Source: Vibrio tetraodonis
GTDB lineage: Bacteria > Pseudomonadota > Gammaproteobacteria > Enterobacterales > Vibrionaceae
NCBI RefSeq assembly: GCF_003350295.1
Contig: NZ_QLYY01000005.1
Span: 124,001 to 188,000, forward strand
Reading direction: 5' to 3'
Length of the DNA: 64,000 nt
Below the pieces are notes generated by a model. The model was not told the origin of the DNA. It worked only from the letters and a program-made list of their open reading frames with translations, and did no database searches. Each line of letters starts with the position of its first letter. The stretch's first letter is position 1. This document shows positions 45,362 to 55,690 of the stretch, one piece after another. The translations under genes and the position numbers were made by a program.

Positions 45362-46486
45362 CTAAATTTCGTAACTTAGGCCAACAAACATTTTATAATC
45401 ATCTTTTTCAGGTACTTTGCCATCTGAATCAGCGGCAGGTTCAGAGACATGCTCCCATATACCGTCAATACTAAGATCGAGATCGCCCACAAGATCAATA
45501 TCAAATCCTAGCTCATTGATATGCTGAACGCCTCCTGATTCTTCACTTTCCCAAGTCATCCTGTAACCATAGTTAAAGTCGATATTTTTGGTTAGTTCAT
45601 ACTCAAAACTTGAATCAAGTTTGAATGCACCACTGTTTGCGGTTGATGAACTGCCTTCTTCTACCGTAATAAATTTCGTATGAGTGTATGCAGGACCAAT
45701 AGTCACATCCCATTCTGTCGTTTCATTGGCGATAAAGAAGTAACCCACACCCATTGCCGCTGTCACTTTATAATCTAAATTTTTAAATTCATCGCTTTCA
45801 GCCTCAAGATCTAATGGCCTGAAGAATAACCGATTATCAATATAAATATCGTACGAGCCTTTAAGCGTAGAGTTATTGGCGGTTTTCTCATCATTGGATT
45901 CTTTGTTTTCATGGCTGGCGTTCAGTTTGGTTCTTGACTCTACTGTATTACGTTCTGCATCAATGCCTCCCTTTAAGGTAAGTTCATCAGTGTTACCACT
46001 GCTCATATCCATGCTAAACGTAAATTCTGCATCCCACTGTTCAGAGTCTTTCTCTTTCCCACGGTATATGGACACAACCTCTGTGACAGGAAAAGATATC
46101 TCCTTATCCGCACTGGTTAGGTAGAGCTGATCATTACGAATAGAAAGATAGCCATCATAGATAGCGCCATCAGATACGCGAATAGTGAAATACCCCGCAG
46201 TCTGAAGCTCTTGGATATCTCCTAGCTCGATTTCTTGATCGCCAAGATCATCACTGTCAAACTCAACTTCCTGCTTGTAGGAATTAGAATCTTTTTTAAT
46301 CGTGCCGTTGAGTTCTCCTTTGATCACTTCTCCTGATTTGAGTTTTACCCAATCATCATTTTTCTCAAAGTAAACGGTTTGGCTATTAGGATCTTCTATT
46401 ACTTGATTTTCAGCTTGCTCTTTCGCAAAAACGCTGGACTGCATAGAACAAATAGCAATAAATAATGCCGTGGCTTGTAATTTCAT
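45362..46486 (-). CDS. DUF481 outer-membrane beta-barrel protein
   Basis: 374 residues with a signal peptide (MKLQATALFIAICSMQSSVFA). Residues ~25-135 form a small beta domain (VKLKSGEVIKGELNG, then VSDGAIYDGYLSIRN). Residues ~140-374 are the DUF481 barrel with alternating strands ending YKMFVGLSYEI, a C-terminal aromatic/hydrophobic signature of outer-membrane proteins. It belongs with YdiY-like proteins of unknown role. ATG at 46486. It is 177 bp upstream of the toxin-like gene on the same strand; whether the two are co-transcribed is unclear. Confidence 0.82.
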   Translation of the reverse strand: MKLQATALFIAICSMQSSVFAKEQAENQVIEDPNSQTVYFEKNDDWVKLKSGEVIKGELNGTIKKDSNSYKQEVEFDSDDLGDQEIELGDIQELQTAGYFTIRVSDGAIYDGYLSIRNDQLYLTSADKEISFPVTEVVSIYRGKEKDSEQWDAEFTFSMDMSSGNTDELTLKGGIDAERNTVESRTKLNASHENKESNDEKTANNSTLKGSYDIYIDNRLFFRPLDLEAESDEFKNLDYKVTAAMGVGYFFIANETTEWDVTIGPAYTHTKFITVEEGSSSTANSGAFKLDSSFEYELTKNIDFNYGYRMTWESEESGGVQHINELGFDIDLVGDLDLSIDGIWEHVSEPAADSDGKVPEKDDYKMFVGLSYEI

Positions 46487-46868
46487 ATCAACTCAATCTG
46501 TATAGTTTTTCACCATCAAACCCGCTTAAGATAAAGATGTCGTCATTTCCCATTGTCATAAGTAAGAAAAACCAATGTCAATCTTATCCGGCGACTTTTG
46601 TGAAACTGGCTAACAGAGCAAAGTAAAAACCTAACGACTCACTACTCATATCAAACAATTAGACCGCTGAGGTAATACGAACGAAATATTTTCCATCTCA
46701 CAAAATTTGCTCCTATGATGAGAGAATAATCTATAAATTATTTTATCTTTAAGGTTTGGCGAAAAATTTTAAGAGTTCTAGACCACTAAGGCACAAAAAC
46801 TGTTTATTGTTAATGTCTTAAGCCGCGGTGCTCAAGTAAATGCAGCCACATTGTAGAAGGGATTAATC
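46487..46868. other. Divergent control region between DUF481 and MFS genes
   Basis: About 380 bp without a gene. It must hold promoters for both divergent genes. The MFS side has GAAGGGA at the ribosome-site position. No regulator site was identified. Confidence 0.4.
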
Positions 46869-48653
46869 ATGCCGATTTATCCAGCAGCGCTTTTGTTGAT
46901 CAGTTCGTTTCTTTTGATGGGCAGTCACGGGCTGAGCGGACTCTTATTGCCAGTGTCGCTCGCCGAAACTAACAGTAGTGTCGAAACTATAGGCTTTATC
47001 CTTTCCATGTATTCCGTCGGCTTTTTATTGGGCGCCATTCTGGGTAAGCGAATTTTACGTCGAATTGGATTAGTACGAACCTTTGCCATGTGCGGGAGCT
47101 TGGGAGCCACCGCTATCCTGACCATGGGACTCAATGCGGATATGTGGATTTGGGTATTAATGCGCACTGTCATGGGCTTTTGCATCGCGTGTGCCACGGC
47201 AACCTTAGATGTGTGGTTTAACAGCGTATCAACCCAGTCTACTAGAGGAAGACTCCTAGCCATCAATCAGATCATTATATTGGGCGCCATTACAATTGGT
47301 CAGTTCGGTCTTGTCATAGCACCGCCGAGTGAAATCACCCTGTTTCTGATCTGCGGTGTGCTATTTAGTATCTCCATCACACCTATCATCTTTATCGCAC
47401 ACTCTGAGCCCAGCATTGAATCGACACCAACCATACCACTTAAGACTATCTTCACGATTTCTCCACTAGGTTTCGTCACATGCTTTGTTTGCGGTGTTTT
47501 GTATTCCACATTGGTAAACCTGCTACCTATCTATGCTGGAGGTATGGGGTTTCGTGGGCTTGAACTGTCCCTATTTATGGGTGCAGCAGCCGCAGGAGGT
47601 ATTTTTCTCCAAATACCAATAGGATATCTGTCTGATCGTTTCGAGCGCCGTAAGGTTATTTTAGGTAGCAGCTTTGTGCTTGCCATTGTCTGCTTCGCAT
47701 TACCCGTTTCAATCCACTGGCAGTCGCCGTTTGCCCCCTTTGTTTTGGCCGCTGTAACCATGGGGCTGATTGCTTGTCTCTACCCCCTTAGTATCGCAGA
47801 AGCCTTTGACCATACATCAAACATGCAGCTTGTCCCCGTCGTGTCAGGGTTACTATGTATCTATGCTATTGGCGCAATCATTGGACCTTATACCGCTTCA
47901 GTATTAATGGGTAGCCTTGATCAAAACGCTCTTTTTACTTTCGTGATCATGGTGGATCTTGGTTTGATGATTTACACCATTTATCGCATGTCTGAACGTG
48001 AGGCGCTACCAGTAGAAGCGCAAGAAACCTTTGTTATGCACACTCCAAACTCGATACATGGAGAGCTCGACCCTAGAGCCGAACATCAAAATGAGCAAAA
48101 TGATATAGAAATAACCTTGTCTCAAGTCGAACAGCTTGCCAAATCAAGCCCAATAAATTCAATCACTTTTATTAGAAATGTAATTAATAAGCAATCACCA
48201 TGGGCAATAGCTTTAATTGAGCGGGTTGCTGAAATAGATAATATTGATACTACCTTCTTGTTCCGTTCACTCGCACAAACTCATCCGGAGTTATCAATAG
48301 ATATCGTCAAACGACTTTCCACATCGGATAATAACCAAATTGAAGAACTGGTGACTTGGCTTGCTGAGCAACAGCCTGAAAATATTGCCGCCATTTTGAC
48401 AGCGATGACAGAGTCAATACATCCAACAATCCCTGCCAATCTTGAGCATGTGACTCACCAAGAGATTGATACATTCACTGATGATCAGACTATACTTCAT
48501 GATAACACTCTCTTTGAAAAACAAAGCCTTCATCAATCCATCGAACAACTAGAGCTCTTTTTACCCGACGCTTCCCAGCACAATGCAAACTTCAGCGAAA
48601 TTGCTGAAGCGCCCGGATTGCAACAGAACGACTTGGGTTCTGGTCCTCGTTAA
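46869..48653 (+). CDS. MFS transporter (YcaD-like) with a ~200-residue C-terminal extension
   Basis: 594 residues. Twelve transmembrane helices fill ~1-385, with the MFS loop motifs GKRILRRIGLVR and GYLSDRFERRKV, resembling the YcaD/UPF0226 group of putative exporters. Residues ~395-594 form a hydrophilic cytoplasmic tail with helical repeat-like units (WAIALIERVAEIDNIDT, LSIDIVKRLSTSDNN, EELVTWLAEQQPEN) and an acidic end. The tail is absent from standard family members of ~380-400 residues. ATG at 46869 follows GAAGGGA. Substrate unknown. It is upstream of frmA but separated by ~155 bp. Confidence 0.85.
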   Translation: MPIYPAALLLISSFLLMGSHGLSGLLLPVSLAETNSSVETIGFILSMYSVGFLLGAILGKRILRRIGLVRTFAMCGSLGATAILTMGLNADMWIWVLMRTVMGFCIACATATLDVWFNSVSTQSTRGRLLAINQIIILGAITIGQFGLVIAPPSEITLFLICGVLFSISITPIIFIAHSEPSIESTPTIPLKTIFTISPLGFVTCFVCGVLYSTLVNLLPIYAGGMGFRGLELSLFMGAAAAGGIFLQIPIGYLSDRFERRKVILGSSFVLAIVCFALPVSIHWQSPFAPFVLAAVTMGLIACLYPLSIAEAFDHTSNMQLVPVVSGLLCIYAIGAIIGPYTASVLMGSLDQNALFTFVIMVDLGLMIYTIYRMSEREALPVEAQETFVMHTPNSIHGELDPRAEHQNEQNDIEITLSQVEQLAKSSPINSITFIRNVINKQSPWAIALIERVAEIDNIDTTFLFRSLAQTHPELSIDIVKRLSTSDNNQIEELVTWLAEQQPENIAAILTAMTESIHPTIPANLEHVTHQEIDTFTDDQTILHDNTLFEKQSLHQSIEQLELFLPDASQHNANFSEIAEAPGLQQNDLGSGPR

Positions 48654-48808
48654 CCACATCTAACTTACAATCAGTTCTCAAAATAGTGAGACACCAAACA
48701 AAGCGAGCATAAGTGTTGATTTAAAGCTGGGAACAGGCTGTGATTCGTGATTAAATCAGAGCGGAAAGTTTATAAAACACATACACTTAAAGCTAAAAGG
48801 AAGTTTGA

Positions 48809-49957
<1,149 letters not shown>

Positions 49958-49979
49958 CCCCTCCTTTTAGAATACTCAT

Positions 49980-50011
49980 AGCCATCATAAAAAACGTTAT
50001 GGTGGCTTTTT
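49980..50011 (+). terminator. Hairpin between frmA and fghA (partial terminator)
   Basis: AGCCATCATA pairs with TATGGTGGCT (10 bp, one G-T pair), followed by TTTT and then AGAGATGGC, ~13 bp before the fghA ATG. The hairpin would lower read-through into fghA. Confidence 0.6.
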
Positions 50012-50023
50012 AGAGATGGCACT

Positions 50024-50863
50024 ATGAATTTAACCAATATCAGTCAAAACAAAGTTGCTGGCGGCTGGCACAAACAAGTCACTCACGAGTCAACTGCCTT
50101 AAACTGCACAATGCGCTTTGCCCTATTTCTTCCACCAAATGCAAGCAAGGAATCTCCTGTTCCTGTCATGTATTGGCTTTCTGGATTAACCTGCACCGAT
50201 GAAAACTTTATGCAAAAAGCTGGAGCATTTAATACCGCAGCCAAGCTTGGTATCGCGATTGTCGCTCCTGATACTAGCCCGCGCGGTGATGATGTAGCGG
50301 ACGATGATGCATACGATTTAGGCAAAGGCGCTGGATTCTACCTAAATGCGACCCAAGAGCCTTGGTCTAAGCATTACCGCATGTACGACTACGTAGTAAA
50401 AGAGCTACCCTCGTTAATAGAAGCTAACTTTCCTGTATCAAACATCAAAGCGATTTCAGGTCACAGTATGGGAGGACACGGAGCCTTGACCATTGGATTG
50501 AACAACCCCAATAGCTTCACATCCATCTCAGCCTTTAGCCCAATTTGTAACCCAACACACTGCCCATGGGGACAAAAAGCGTTTGGATCTTACCTAGGAC
50601 AAGATCAGGAGACCTGGAAAGCTTACGACGCTACAGAGCTACTCAAGCAAAATTCATCACAACTGCCTATTTTGGTCGACCAAGGTGATGCGGATAATTT
50701 TTTACACGAACAATTGAAGCCAGAGTCTTTGGTCCATGCTGCAAAAACACACAACTCAAACCTTGAGCTGCGTATGCAAGAAGGTTACGACCATAGCTAC
50801 TATTTCATCTCAAGCTTTATTGAAGACCACCTGATGTTCCACGCGAAACATATGTTTAAATAA
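50024..50863 (+). CDS. fghA: S-formylglutathione hydrolase
   Basis: 279 residues, the usual length. Catalytic Ser in GHSMGGHGAL, Asp in DQGDADNF and His in EGYDHSYYF make an alpha/beta-hydrolase triad of the FGH/esterase D family. It completes formaldehyde detoxification by releasing formate and glutathione. ATG at 50024, 66 bp after frmA, same direction. No signal peptide; cytoplasmic. Confidence 0.95.
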   Translation: MNLTNISQNKVAGGWHKQVTHESTALNCTMRFALFLPPNASKESPVPVMYWLSGLTCTDENFMQKAGAFNTAAKLGIAIVAPDTSPRGDDVADDDAYDLGKGAGFYLNATQEPWSKHYRMYDYVVKELPSLIEANFPVSNIKAISGHSMGGHGALTIGLNNPNSFTSISAFSPICNPTHCPWGQKAFGSYLGQDQETWKAYDATELLKQNSSQLPILVDQGDADNFLHEQLKPESLVHAAKTHNSNLELRMQEGYDHSYYFISSFIEDHLMFHAKHMFK

Positions 50864-50877
50864 ATGCGAGGAAGGAA

Positions 50878-51413
50878 ATGAGACTGGTATCACCATCACT
50901 TGAGTATCGAGCTGCGTTTTTCGCTCTCTATCAAGACTTTGAGAGCAATGACAGTATCAATGCCGAATACTATCGTGAAGGCGTCGATGACTTTGATACC
51001 TATATTCAGCGATTAACTGACGAAGCAAATGGTATAAATCTGCGTCAAGACTATGTCCCTTGCAGTCATTTTTGGATGGTAGACACAAAGGGAAATATCC
51101 TTGGCGTGATCAGAGTTCGTCACACCATTGATAACCCATTTCTTTGCTTTGAAGGTGGCCATATCGGATACGATATCGCACCTTCCTACCGTGCACTAGA
51201 CCATGGAAAGACCATGGAAAGACCATGCTAAAACTCGCTCTACCGATTGCAAAGTCGCTCGGTATATCGAAGGCTTTGATCACTGCCGATGAGAAGAATC
51301 ACGCCTCGCGGTGGGTGATTGAAGCAAACGGGGGAGAGTTTATTGATATCGTGGTGGGGAACGTTTTCCCTTACCCAATTGCTCGCTATTGGGTTATTTG
51401 CGAGAACACCTGA
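50878..51413 (+). pseudogene. GNAT acetyltransferase gene disrupted by an 11-bp tandem duplication
   Basis: The first part (50878-51231) encodes MRLVSPSLEYRAAFFALYQ through an acetyl-CoA-binding beta region (GHIGYDIAPSYRALDHGKT) and then stops. The second part (51225-51413, MLKLALPIAKSLGI onward) continues the same protein in another frame. Removing one copy of the 11-bp repeat at 51201-51222 restores the fusion HGKT-MLKLALP and a 175-residue GNAT protein of the predicted-acetyltransferase type. It follows fghA by 14 bp. The gene is probably inactive in this genome, unless the repeat is unstable. Confidence 0.85.
51201..51227. repeat. 11-bp tandem repeat that breaks the GNAT gene
   Basis: CCATGGAAAGA occurs twice back to back (51201-51211 and 51212-51222), followed by a third partial copy CCATG. 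Slipped-strand loss of one unit would restore the reading frame. Confidence 0.9.
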
Positions 51414-51698
51414 TTCTTGTAGTGGATGAGTAACAACTCTGGGTTACTCATCGCAAAATTGTGACAGTATGCAATTGTTTTTTTATTTGCTTACAATGCT
51501 ACTTGTCAAATAAAAATAAAATGTTAAATTAAGTCATCACTTATTCACAACTGAGTGATGGGCATGCACTACCCTATGGCACACATCCTCTCTAGCCAAC
51601 CGCATTCCTAAAATAACAATGTTTATCAAGCATATATCTTTACTTTTCAGTAAAGCCAGCTTGTGGTATCTAAAAAATATAATTCAGTTGGATTAACT
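51414..51698. other. Intergenic region before the Bcr/CflA-like exporter
   Basis: About 285 bp. A 10-bp hairpin GATGAGTAAC with GTTACTCATC (51425-51452) closes the GNAT locus but has no T-run. The rest is AT-rich promoter-like DNA. No regulator site was identified. Confidence 0.4.
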
Positions 51699-52922
51699 AT
51701 GTTCCCTATATCTCATCATGGAAAGTGGTTTCGTTTTTTAATGGTGTTTATCTTTCTTGCAGCATCCATGGAGACTGATATTTATCTGCCTACTTTTCCA
51801 GACATACTTAAGGATTTAAACACTAATGCAGTCATGGTTCAGAGAATCATTAGCTACAATTTTATTGGTATCTGCTTAGGCTCACTTATTTACGGGCCAC
51901 TTTCAGATCATTTTGGTCGCCGACCTATTATGATGTTTGGTTTCTTGATATTTCTTAGCGCCAGCATTGGCTGTGTCTTTGCTCAAACTATTGAACAGTT
52001 GCTCGCGTTTCGTCTAATTCAAGGTTTTGGCAGTTCAGCCTGTATCATTGTGGGTACTACAATGATCTTCGATCTTTTTGAAGAAGAGTCCGCAGCAAAA
52101 TTAGTGGCAGACCTCAACGCGCTCACAGTCAGTGTCATGGCTTTTGCACCACTCATTGGTGGGTGGATCAGTATTCACTTGGGATACCATGGCAATTTTG
52201 AGTTTATCGCCATCTTGGTGTTTATCTCAGCAGTTAAATGCTTTTTGTTTGTTCCTGAATCTCTACCTAGCAAAAAACGTAAAAAGCTGATTCCCAAGCG
52301 AGTAATGACTGACTATAAATGCGTACTTTCATCCTACTCATTCTGGTATAGCACGCTGATAACCAGTTTAATTCTCGCAGGCTACATGGTATTTGTCTCA
52401 AATATGTCGCTTTTGTATGTTGATAACCTTGAGGTCAAGCCCGAGTATTTTCCGTTTCACCAAATGGCCACACTAGGCACCTTTGCTCTGTTTAGCTTGA
52501 GCAACGGGCGCCTTATCGACCGCTTCGGTGTAGAAAAATTAAAAGGCTCTGGGCTCTGCCTGATGTTTCTTTCCATCGCCTCTTTTTGGCTGGTACCTAA
52601 TAAGATGCTAAGTTCGCCGGACTTTCTGACCTTTATTGTGTGCGTATTTTCAGTAGGAGCCGCACTTTCTATCGGACTTTTCTTTGCAGACTCCATGCAG
52701 GTATTCCCAGAGATGACAGGCATTGCTGCATCTTTGGTAACCTCTATTAGACTGGTTTTGGTGGCGATTGCTATTGATGTAGCCAGCAGCTTTTACGATG
52801 GCTCTTCGCAGTCTGTAATCAATGCAATGACAACCATTGTTATGGGCATTGCGGTCTTGGTGTTGTTTCGTAATATCAAACGATTCAAGCAGCTAAAGGT
52901 AGGGAGCAACCTAGGAGCCTAA
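51699..52922 (+). CDS. MFS drug exporter, Bcr/CflA (DHA1) type
   Basis: 407 residues from the ATG at 51699; an in-frame GTG at 51663 would add 12 residues without a better ribosome site. Twelve transmembrane helices; the loop-2/3 motif GPLSDHFGRRPIMM and the start AASMETDIYLPTFPDI are typical of Bcr/CflA exporters. It probably exports drugs or metabolites from the cytoplasm. A 9-bp hairpin lies between this gene and the next. Confidence 0.88.
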   Translation: MFPISHHGKWFRFLMVFIFLAASMETDIYLPTFPDILKDLNTNAVMVQRIISYNFIGICLGSLIYGPLSDHFGRRPIMMFGFLIFLSASIGCVFAQTIEQLLAFRLIQGFGSSACIIVGTTMIFDLFEEESAAKLVADLNALTVSVMAFAPLIGGWISIHLGYHGNFEFIAILVFISAVKCFLFVPESLPSKKRKKLIPKRVMTDYKCVLSSYSFWYSTLITSLILAGYMVFVSNMSLLYVDNLEVKPEYFPFHQMATLGTFALFSLSNGRLIDRFGVEKLKGSGLCLMFLSIASFWLVPNKMLSSPDFLTFIVCVFSVGAALSIGLFFADSMQVFPEMTGIAASLVTSIRLVLVAIAIDVASSFYDGSSQSVINAMTTIVMGIAVLVLFRNIKRFKQLKVGSNLGA

Positions 52923-52962
52923 GATAAGGTTGAAACCCAAAGAAGCTTGAGACTAACCCAAG

Positions 52963-53010
52963 TAGGAGCCACTGGAAATTCATCGATAAATGAGTAAAAT
53001 CTGGCTCCTA
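52963..53010. terminator. Hairpin between exporter and pseudouridine synthase genes
   Basis: TAGGAGCCA pairs with TGGCTCCTA around a 30-nt loop. The plus strand continues TTTGG, a short T-run, so it is a weak terminator candidate. Confidence 0.4.
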
Positions 53011-53032
53011 TTTGGTCACTTTGGCAAATCCT

Positions 53033-54703
53033 ATGCATCACAGTACATCTCTTTTTACTCCTTTCAATGCTTGTATTGATGAATATAGCTTGCCTGAGAA
53101 ATTCACTTTCCCGTTTTTCTATGAGCCACATCCATTGTGTAAACTTGCCGCCAGTGAGCTTCAGCAATACCTGCTCACCCAAAGCGAATGGGTTCACAAT
53201 TTTGGACTCGATAGTCACTCTGATGGAGTGGGGAAAATGTTCGGCGTGCTTATCGTCAAATCTCCACAAGGCGAAATTGGCTATCTTTCGGCTTTTTCAG
53301 GAAAAGTAGCTGGGAAAAGCAAACTAACCGGTTTTGTCCCTCCTGTGTTTGATATATTTGCTAAGCAAAGCTTTTTCCATACTGAGAATGAAGAGATCAT
53401 GTCAATCAATGACCAGATAGATACTCTTAATAACAGTACTCAACTAACAGAATTTGCCCGTCAGGTTGAAAAACTCGAATCAAACTATAAAAAAGAAGAA
53501 AGCACTCATCGAGCAAAAATGATCACCAATCGGGCTGAAAGAAAATTGCAGCGCCAAGATGCTCAATCGCACCTCAACGGAGCCGAGCTTAAGCGTGTAC
53601 TGGACAGCCTCGCAAAGCAAAGTGTCGATGATAAAAACACGCTTAAATACCTAAAAGTAGAGTGGCAAGACAAGATTGATCAGGTGAAAAGCGAGTGGCA
53701 GAAGCTTGACCATGAGCTAAACCAGCTAAAAGATAAGCGCAAAATGCTATCGAATGCACTGCAGCACAAATTGTTTGAGCAGTACCGCTTTTTAAATATT
53801 CTCGCGGAAGAAAAATCACTAAACTCGATATTTGAAGGCATCACTCCTCCAGCGGGCGCAGGGGAATGCGCGGCGCCAAAACTTCTTCACTACGCATTTA
53901 AACATGGCTTTAAACCTCTGGCTATGGCTGAATTTTGGTGGGGTAACTCCCCTGCATCAGAGATCCGCCAACATAAGACGTTCTACCCTTCTTGTCACAG
54001 TAAATGTCAGCCTATACTCGGCCACATGCTTCAAGGTATGGATGTGAATGATAACCCTCTTGAGAAAGCATGGGCAGAACATAATACGATGGACATTGTA
54101 TTTGAAGATGAAGCACTCGTTGTCATTAATAAACCTGCTGGCCTTCTCTCTATTCCTGGTAAAACCATACAAGACTCAGCCATTACTCGACTCCAAAAAC
54201 TCTACCCTAACGCGGAAGGTCCATTTGTTATACATAGGCTGGATATGGCGACATCAGGCCTACTGGTGTTCGCCTTAACCAAACGAGCGAACAAAAGTTT
54301 ACAGAAACAGTTTATTACTAGAACAGTAGAAAAACGCTACGTAGCCATCGTACAAGGAGAAGTGCAGGACCAAAGCGGCCAAATTGATTTACCCATGCGA
54401 GGCGATCCCGATGACAGGCCCCGTCAACTGGTCTGTTTTGAACATGGTAAATCGGCCGAGACCTACTGGGAGTGTGTCGAGGTCAAAGAAGGACAAAGTA
54501 GGTTATACCTCTACCCCAAAACTGGCAGAACTCATCAACTAAGGGTTCATTGTGCTCATCATCTTGGACTCAACATGCCCATGCATGGAGATGGCCTCTA
54601 TGGACAAAGAGCAAAGCGATTACACCTTCACGCACAACGCCTTGTGATAGAACACCCATACACCAAAGAGCGAATGACATTCGAGGCTGAAAGTCCATTT
54701 TAA
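53033..54703 (+). CDS. RluA-family RNA pseudouridine synthase with long coiled-coil N-terminal extension
   Basis: 556 residues from the ATG at 53033 (a TTG at 53012 is possible). The catalytic domain is C-terminal (~350-550) with IHRLDMATSGLLVFAL, the Asp of RLD being the nucleophile, and GRTHQLRVHCAH. It isomerises uridine in rRNA or tRNA. The first ~340 residues hold a small domain (SAFSGKVAGKSKL) and a charged coiled coil (~130-265). Long RluA forms like this occur in Vibrio and Shewanella; the substrate position is not evident. Single gene, plus strand. Confidence 0.88.
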   Translation: MHHSTSLFTPFNACIDEYSLPEKFTFPFFYEPHPLCKLAASELQQYLLTQSEWVHNFGLDSHSDGVGKMFGVLIVKSPQGEIGYLSAFSGKVAGKSKLTGFVPPVFDIFAKQSFFHTENEEIMSINDQIDTLNNSTQLTEFARQVEKLESNYKKEESTHRAKMITNRAERKLQRQDAQSHLNGAELKRVLDSLAKQSVDDKNTLKYLKVEWQDKIDQVKSEWQKLDHELNQLKDKRKMLSNALQHKLFEQYRFLNILAEEKSLNSIFEGITPPAGAGECAAPKLLHYAFKHGFKPLAMAEFWWGNSPASEIRQHKTFYPSCHSKCQPILGHMLQGMDVNDNPLEKAWAEHNTMDIVFEDEALVVINKPAGLLSIPGKTIQDSAITRLQKLYPNAEGPFVIHRLDMATSGLLVFALTKRANKSLQKQFITRTVEKRYVAIVQGEVQDQSGQIDLPMRGDPDDRPRQLVCFEHGKSAETYWECVEVKEGQSRLYLYPKTGRTHQLRVHCAHHLGLNMPMHGDGLYGQRAKRLHLHAQRLVIEHPYTKERMTFEAESPF

Positions 54704-54782
54704 AAGCTTGCACGAAGAAGCATTCATTCATAGATTGACCCAACGACTAAGTGCATTGCTAAAACAATCTCAAAGGTGCAAT

Positions 54783-54995
54783 ATGAAAAAACTTATTCCT
54801 AACAGAACTAGCGTGACACTGTGTATTATCGGCTTACTGTGCTTGTTAACGTATGCTCTAATTGGGTCTCACGTCGATGATGACGGGACTTTAATTGAGC
54901 CGTTTGGTCTAATCCCTCTGTTTTGGGTATTTGAAATACTTGCCATCACTGCTTATGTAGTACAACTTATTAAGGGGTTTAACGAGCGATACTAA
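54783..54995 (+). CDS. DUF3955 small membrane protein
   Basis: 70 residues from the ATG at 54783, with AAAGGTGC upstream; the longer frame from 54708 begins too close to the previous gene and lacks a membrane context. Two transmembrane helices flank a conserved loop (GSHVDDDGTLIEPFGLIPLFW), the DUF3955 signature. Inner-membrane protein of unknown role. Probably a single gene. Confidence 0.75.
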   Translation: MKKLIPNRTSVTLCIIGLLCLLTYALIGSHVDDDGTLIEPFGLIPLFWVFEILAITAYVVQLIKGFNERY

Positions 54996-55078
54996 GTAAC
55001 ACTTTATCCCTCTCAAGTTTATGTAGTGATCCTCTCGAGATACATGACGTATCATCTAGTTTGACTGCGGAGATACCA

Positions 55079-55636
55079 ATGAAAAATATACTACTTGCTG
55101 CCATGTTATTCGCTTTATCTGGCTGCTTAGGCATGCCTAAATCCGTTGAGCCCGTTGATAACTTCGAACTCTCCAAATACCTTGGTACTTGGTATGAGAT
55201 AGCGCGGCTAGACCATTCCTTTGAACGTGGGTTATCCGACGTCACGGCGCAATACTCACTAAGAGATGATGGCGGAGTGTCCGTTCTCAATCGAGGATAC
55301 GATGCAAAAAAAGATGAATGGAGCGAGGCCCAAGGCAAAGCCTTTTTTGTCAACAGTGCCGATGAGGGGTATCTAAAAGTCTCCTTTTTCGGGCCTTTTT
55401 ACGGCTCTTATGTCGTATTTGAACTAGATAAAGATAATTACAGCTATGCCTTCATTTCTGGGCCAAATCACGACTATTTATGGCTACTTTCTCGAACTCC
55501 AACCGTCAGTCCTGAAGTCATAGAGAAATTTGAAAAAATGTCTAAACAACGTGGTTTTAATACTGACGAACTGATTTACGTCCAGCAAGAAAGGCTATTT
55601 GAAGAGTCTAAGTTATCATTTTTATCAGTTGAGTAA
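55079..55636 (+). CDS. blc: Outer-membrane lipocalin (Blc)
   Basis: 185 residues from the ATG at 55079 (CGGAG 8 nt upstream). Lipoprotein signal with lipobox LSGC (Cys near 15), then the lipocalin fold: YLGTWYEIARLDHSFERG (first conserved region) and later WLLSRTPTVSP. It likely binds lysophospholipids or fatty acids at the outer membrane and supports envelope maintenance. The next gene begins 55 bp later on the same strand. Confidence 0.93.
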   Translation: MKNILLAAMLFALSGCLGMPKSVEPVDNFELSKYLGTWYEIARLDHSFERGLSDVTAQYSLRDDGGVSVLNRGYDAKKDEWSEAQGKAFFVNSADEGYLKVSFFGPFYGSYVVFELDKDNYSYAFISGPNHDYLWLLSRTPTVSPEVIEKFEKMSKQRGFNTDELIYVQQERLFEESKLSFLSVE

Positions 55637-55690
55637 TTTTCCAAACAAGCATACTGTAACGCCAAATCTAGCCGAAAGAGAAACGAAGCT

